From NCBI GenBank assembly GCA_016748015.1, contig JAAOMT010000384.1, forward strand, positions 1 to 64,000: 64,000 nt of DNA, given 5' to 3'. Source of the DNA: Geosiphon pyriformis. Lineage: Eukaryota; Glomeromycota; Glomeromycetes; Archaeosporales; Geosiphonaceae. The notes beneath the pieces were generated by a model, which was not told where the DNA came from, made no database searches, and was given only the letters and a program-made list of their open reading frames with translations. Position 1 is the stretch's first letter; the number at the start of each line of letters is the position of its first letter. The position numbers were made by a program, and so were the translations under genes. Positions 59,843 to 64,000 of this stretch are shown piece after piece.

Positions 59843-61029
59843 TTATCTGTTTTTTCTACTTTTTTTCTTTGTATTTTTCTATAAGTAATATTATTTTCTT
59901 CTTTTTAATATCAAGTTTCATCAAAATTTTCATTTTGAATCAAGTCTATTACTTGTTTTTCTAGTATTGTTTATTTAATTCTGTTCCTTATTTTTTTACA
60001 TTAAGAGTTGTTTATTTTTCTTTACTGGTTAACAGTTATTGTTTTTATTTCTTGGTATAGTAGTATTTCTGAATAGTTTTGAAATATTGTGTATAGTCAG
60101 TAAATTGTTTTGATATATAGTCTGGAATTTGTTTTCTTTCCAATAAAATTTTCAATCTGTTGTACTATTTCTTAATTAAATATTCTTTTGGATTTATTAA
60201 TATATAATTCTTGAATATTCAGTTTTTGTCTTAACTGATAATAATTTCTATGTCTAATTATTGTTAATTTACAGCCTAAAATAATTGTTGAATCATCATG
60301 TAGATGTGGTCTGAGATTTCTATTTTTTTTGTTGTTTTTGTTGTATATACTATTTCTTTATATACTATTTTGTAGATCAATTTGATATGTTTGTATTAAT
60401 AATTATAATTGGTTCTAGATCTTGTGAAATCTTATCTGGTTAAACTAGTATTTATTGTACTTTTAGTTATGGAATATTATTGGTAAAAAATGATGCTATA
60501 TTGTGATATGGTTTTAGTTGATTTCTATATGCTGCTTTAGCTAAGATTTTGTTATTTTATCTTAATTTATAAGCTTTTATTTTCTAGAATTTTTTCAATA
60601 TAAAATAATCTGTCTTATTTGGGGTCAAATTTTCTACTCTATTGTTTTTCTATTTTGGTATAATATAAAAATACTTTGTCTTCAATTCTAAATTCAATTA
60701 GTTTATCTGGTAATTAGTTATCATATTGTTTTTTTTATTTTGTTTATGACTTTTGTATATTATTAACTGTTGTTTATCTTTTGTTTTTTAAAGTTTCTAT
60801 TAACTTGTATGTTTTTTTTAGCAATATTTTTTGAAAGTTGGCTTTTGTTATTGGTTCCATTGAATATGTATTGATATTTATTTCAACTAGTAATATTGCT
60901 GTTCTATTATAAACAAGTTTGAATGGTATTGTTTGTGTAATATCTTGCTTTATTGTCTAATAAACAAATAATACTGATGGTATAAACAAATCTTATTTGT
61001 TCTGGTTTTCTTGGCTAATCTTGGCTAAT
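59843..61029 (-). pseudogene. Ty3/Gypsy pol fragment (integrase C-terminus)
   Basis: Minus strand, reading down from 61020: FIPSVLFVY, then TQTIPFKLVYNRTAILLVEI (the TPF..YGRE..LP.E-like region), KKQYDN, EFRIEDKVFLYYTKIEKQ-stop-SRKFDPK-stop-DRLFYI and further basic, His/Gln-rich C-terminal sequence to about 59900. This is the integrase C-terminal region of a fungal Gypsy element. Gag, protease, RT, RNase H and the integrase core are missing, so the element has a large internal deletion. Trp codons have become stops, as in the LINEs. Confidence 0.75.
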
Positions 61030-61843
61030 ACAAATAACAAATTTATAACTTGATGTTCAATATCTTGTTGATGATAGTAATATTTAAAGATTTCTGTAAT
61101 CTAAAGGTTTTTATTGAGTTTTTTGTATAATAGACAAAAAATTAATTGTTAATTTTTTCTGTGAATTTTTTTTTCAGCATGGTAGCCAGTTTAATCTGGC
61201 AATTGTGCTTTTTTAGTAAGTTATTCTTAAATTTTTACTCTTATTTCTGGATTTTTTACCAGGTTATCCTTGATGTCAATTACTTAACACTTTAATTTCT
61301 TTAATTAATTAGTAAAACAACAAAATAAAACAAAATAAATAAAAAAAATAAAAAAAAATAAAAAAAATAAATAAAAAATTAGTATTCTATTAATAGCCAT
61401 GATTAAAAGTTATTGGTTTAGTATAATTAAGTATTAGATTTTATTAACATAAAGTATTGATAGAGTAGAAGTAATTAATATTTCTTAATTGAGTAATAAT
61501 AATATAAATTCAGATAATAATTGATATTTTATTGATTTGTAACTTGATTTTACTTTAAGTTGTAGAAAACTATCTTTTCAAAAAAGTAGTATTGGATAAT
61601 TAATTAATTGTTAGTATTAATTTTGTTTTTTTTGCTCTTAATATTCTCACTATATATACATAATTTTTGTTATATAAAATCTCATATTTTTATGAGAAAT
61701 ATGCCCTATTTTCTTTGACAATACTTTTATTGTTAAGTAATATGTTATAATTTATTAACAATATGCATATTGTTAAGCAATATATTATAATTTTTAATAT
61801 TGTGCTTATTTACTAAGTACTATTCTTATATTAGTTTATTTTT
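61030..61843 (-). repeat. Gypsy element 5' LTR
   Basis: Partner of 59029-59842 in the same orientation. Similarity ends at 61843, where sequence complementary to the start of family A (TTTGCTTTAATTATGATTATAAAATTA, start-codon relic TAT for CAT) begins. The element is therefore nested in A3. Confidence 0.75.
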
Positions 61844-61880
61844 TGCTTTAATTATGATTATAAAATTAAAAAGATAAAAA
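61842..61880 (-). mobile_element. A3 5' end, displaced by the Gypsy insertion
   Basis: Matches the complement of 35004-35030 of A2 and of 14650-14680 in A4. About 130 bp of A3 between 59025 and this point are not found on either side, so the insertion was accompanied by a loss, or the flank is too decayed to see. Confidence 0.55.
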
Positions 61881-62599
61881 GTTTACTTGTTATTAAATTT
61901 TTTTTTATAATAATTAATAGTTTTTTATAAAAAACTTTATAATATATATATAAAAATCACTAATAGTACAGTTTAAAAATCTTGTTGCAAAATATTTATT
62001 AAAATATTATATCAAATAAGTTTTTAAAATATTTAATTCTCTTATTAAAAATTTATTAACAAATTTATTTACATATTTAGCTTTTTATTTAGAAAATTAA
62101 CCAAATTAAAGTTTTTTATAAAATAATAAGTATTATTAAAAATTACTTAAATAATTTTTTATTTTAACTTATTTAATATTTAATTTTTTATTAAAAATAC
62201 ATTATTTTTTTATTTAATAGTAATTACAAAAATTAGATTTAAATAAACTTAACTTTATCTTATAAATATTTAAAGTTATCTAATTATTTAATTTAATAAT
62301 TATTATATTAAAAACTAAAATATATTTTATTATTAAAACAATAACTTATAACTTAATTAAAATTAATAATATTAAATCATAAATATTTATTTTAATATTC
62401 AAGTCCAAATTCAAAAAATATGTAAATATCTTATTAATAATATTTAAAAAGTCTAAATTCTTAATAAAGTTATTTATATTAATAAATATTTTATTTAAAA
62501 AAACATTTTTTAATCTTTTCTAAATTATATCAAAGTAGCTTAAAATAATATAAACACATTTTTATTAATAAAACTACTTATTTTAATAAAATTTATTAT
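61881..62599. other. AT-rich spacer
   Basis: Low-complexity A/T without recognisable frame or repeat unit. LINE-H begins at its right edge. Confidence 0.45.
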
Positions 62600-64000
62600 A
62601 ATATTAAATTATAAAAAATTGGTGCTTTCAGTACTTAAGTTTTTAGAATCCAAAAAATTGCCATTTTTTGATTTACATATTAGAGATATTAAGAGTTTCA
62701 ATTTAAAAAAATTTTTTGTACTAGATGTTGAGTTTTCTGCTGTGTTTGACAAGACTTCTGAAGTTAAATTGCTGTTTATTAAAAAAATTTTCTATTGTAT
62801 CAATGGTTTTGGGAGAGCATCAACTTTTTTAAAATTTCTTGGCATTGTTAGATCTTTTTTTATCTTTAAATTAAGCCTAAGCAAGGCAAAAAAATGGCTG
62901 TCAGTAAAAAAATCATGGTTAATGTTGATATTAGAAAAGCAAATAGCCATATGAATCAGGAAATTATTGGTAAAAAAATTCTGGTTAATTTTTTCAAATT
63001 GGCTATAGAATCAGTTTTTTAAATTTAGTAAAATAGTTTTTATTAAAATACAGCTAATTGATCTTTGGTAAAAAGTCTTAGTTAAGTTTAATTCTTTTGA
63101 AGTTGCTGATTTGGTTGTATCTAAGTGGTTGATTTTCATAAAAAAAAATTTTGTGCATGTAATATTGGCTGTTAATGATAAACAATTATAAGTGTCTAAA
63201 GATTTTTATCAGACTTTGTTGTATATTTTGTTTGTTAGTACTATCACTCATAATCTTACTGGTCTATTGGAATCATATGGTAAAAAAATCTGCTTTATTG
63301 GCCATAATCTGAGTTCATATATGCATGATAGATGTGTTGTAATTTGTTTTGCTAATAAGACTTTCAAATTAGCTGTCATTAACTTGACTTTAGTTTTCAA
63401 AAGTGTGAATTTGTATTGAGTTGGTTTTTTTTTGGCTTGTTGTGCTTAGTGCAAACAATTTGGTCATATTTTTAATGTGTGTTTGATGAGCAGAAAGTTT
63501 GGTGGTTATAGTAAATAGGTGGTCAATTTTCAGGATCAAATTTAGTTGGTGTTATTATATAAAAAAAAACAGAGACTAATTGCTTGTCCAGTTTCTTTTG
63601 GTGGTAAAACTTGAATGCAGATTGTTAATAACTTTACTTCTTGTGTGGTGCCTTTGGTTTTTTCTATTTTCAAATGCTAAAGCTTTTCTGCTGGTTTACT
63701 TGAATATAAGTAATAGGTTTGCTATTTTTGAACACAGTCTTGTTAACCTTATAGAGCAAATAAACAAGCTGTCTAAAAAGTTGGATGTATTTGAGCCAAC
63801 AGTTTCTCAGCCTAACTCTAAATGTTAACTATTGGTGATTTTTTCATTACACAATCAAAAAATCAATACAGTAATAAGTAAGAGTTTGAGTGTTGTTACT
63901 AGTAGTGAGACTGTGATAAAAGTGGTAAGTTTTAATTCTTTAATTGTTTTAAAATTGGAAGAGACTTTAAGCAATTTGTTGAACATAGTTATGAGTTTGT
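62600..64000 (+). pseudogene. LINE-H ORF1 fossil, cut by the window end
   Basis: Reads FVLDVEFSAVFDKTSEVKLL, INGFGRASTFLKFLGIVRSF (pre-RRM motif), then after a one-base loss in an A-run at about 62888-62894 MAVSKKIMVNVDIRKANSHM. The RRM-like region spans about 62950-63140. LLESYGKKICFIGHNLSSYM near 63260 matches B. Zinc-knuckle relic CCA-stop-CKQFGHIFNVC near 63438-63482. Coiled-coil relics near 63750. The rest, including ORF2, would lie beyond 64000. Closest to B by motif. Confidence 0.75.

Noticed and set aside
59029-61843. Treating the 814-bp direct repeats as a tandem satellite
   Set aside because: The enclosed integrase-like sequence in the right orientation and the interruption of A3 on both sides make an LTR element more likely.
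1-64000. tRNA or rRNA genes
   Set aside because: I scanned for tRNA-like T-arm (GGTTCNANNCC) contexts and found none that form a cloverleaf; nothing resembling rRNA was seen.

Overview
This is a very AT-rich eukaryotic window dominated by decayed retrotransposons, with two ordinary host genes. The repeat content, the small (about 120 bp) spliceosomal introns and the extreme AT bias between genes suggest a fungus. The LINE repertoire resembles what I know from arbuscular mycorrhizal fungi (Glomeromycotina). That assignment is an inference from recalled family resemblance, not a search result.

Host genes. A bestrophin/UPF0187-type anion channel gene lies on the minus strand at 15427-16932 (three exons, two introns with canonical GT..AG ends, predicted 421 aa). 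A classical tyrosine-specific protein phosphatase gene lies on the plus strand at 32245-33261, intact and in one exon.

Mobile elements. The rest is a graveyard of one broad non-LTR (LINE) superfamily. Five long copies have ORF1 (RRM-like domain, CCHC knuckle, coiled coil) and ORF2 (AP endonuclease, RT, RNase H, C-terminal zinc finger): B (4.33-11.99 kb, best preserved), D (19.18-25.93), C (38.26-45.98, minus), F (50.11-56.83, minus) and H (62.6 kb to the window end). Two are 5'-truncated: I (27.3-28.43) and E (46.1-49.86). A second family, here called A, has only a long ORF1-type frame (about 704 codons) but ends in the same 3' UTR as the full LINEs. Copies are A1 (2.05-3.93), A4 (13.9-14.69, minus), A2 (34.99-37.25) and A3 (56.89-61.88, minus). 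Solo LTRs with 4-bp target duplications sit inside LINE copies B, C and E. A Ty3/Gypsy element with a large internal deletion is nested in A3. Another Gypsy fossil (LTR plus a retropepsin-like frame) lies at about 28.6-31 kb. Small Tc1/mariner and hAT remnants lie next to the channel gene. Several free-standing LINE 3' tails mark still older, unreadable copies.

Decay process. In family A all eleven premature stops fall at positions inferred to be Trp or Gln codons, with no frameshift. The two best solo LTRs differ mostly by CG to TG/CA changes. This points to cytosine deamination at methylated DNA as the main force turning these elements into AT-rich DNA. The most interesting candidate is family A: an ORF1-only 'half-LINE' family that may ride on the full-length LINEs, comparable to HAL1 elements of mammals.

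Left end. A 0.3-0.4 kb sequence occurs twice within the first 1.4 kb and carries a 10-bp tandem array, GRTCACGTTT. Its function is unknown.
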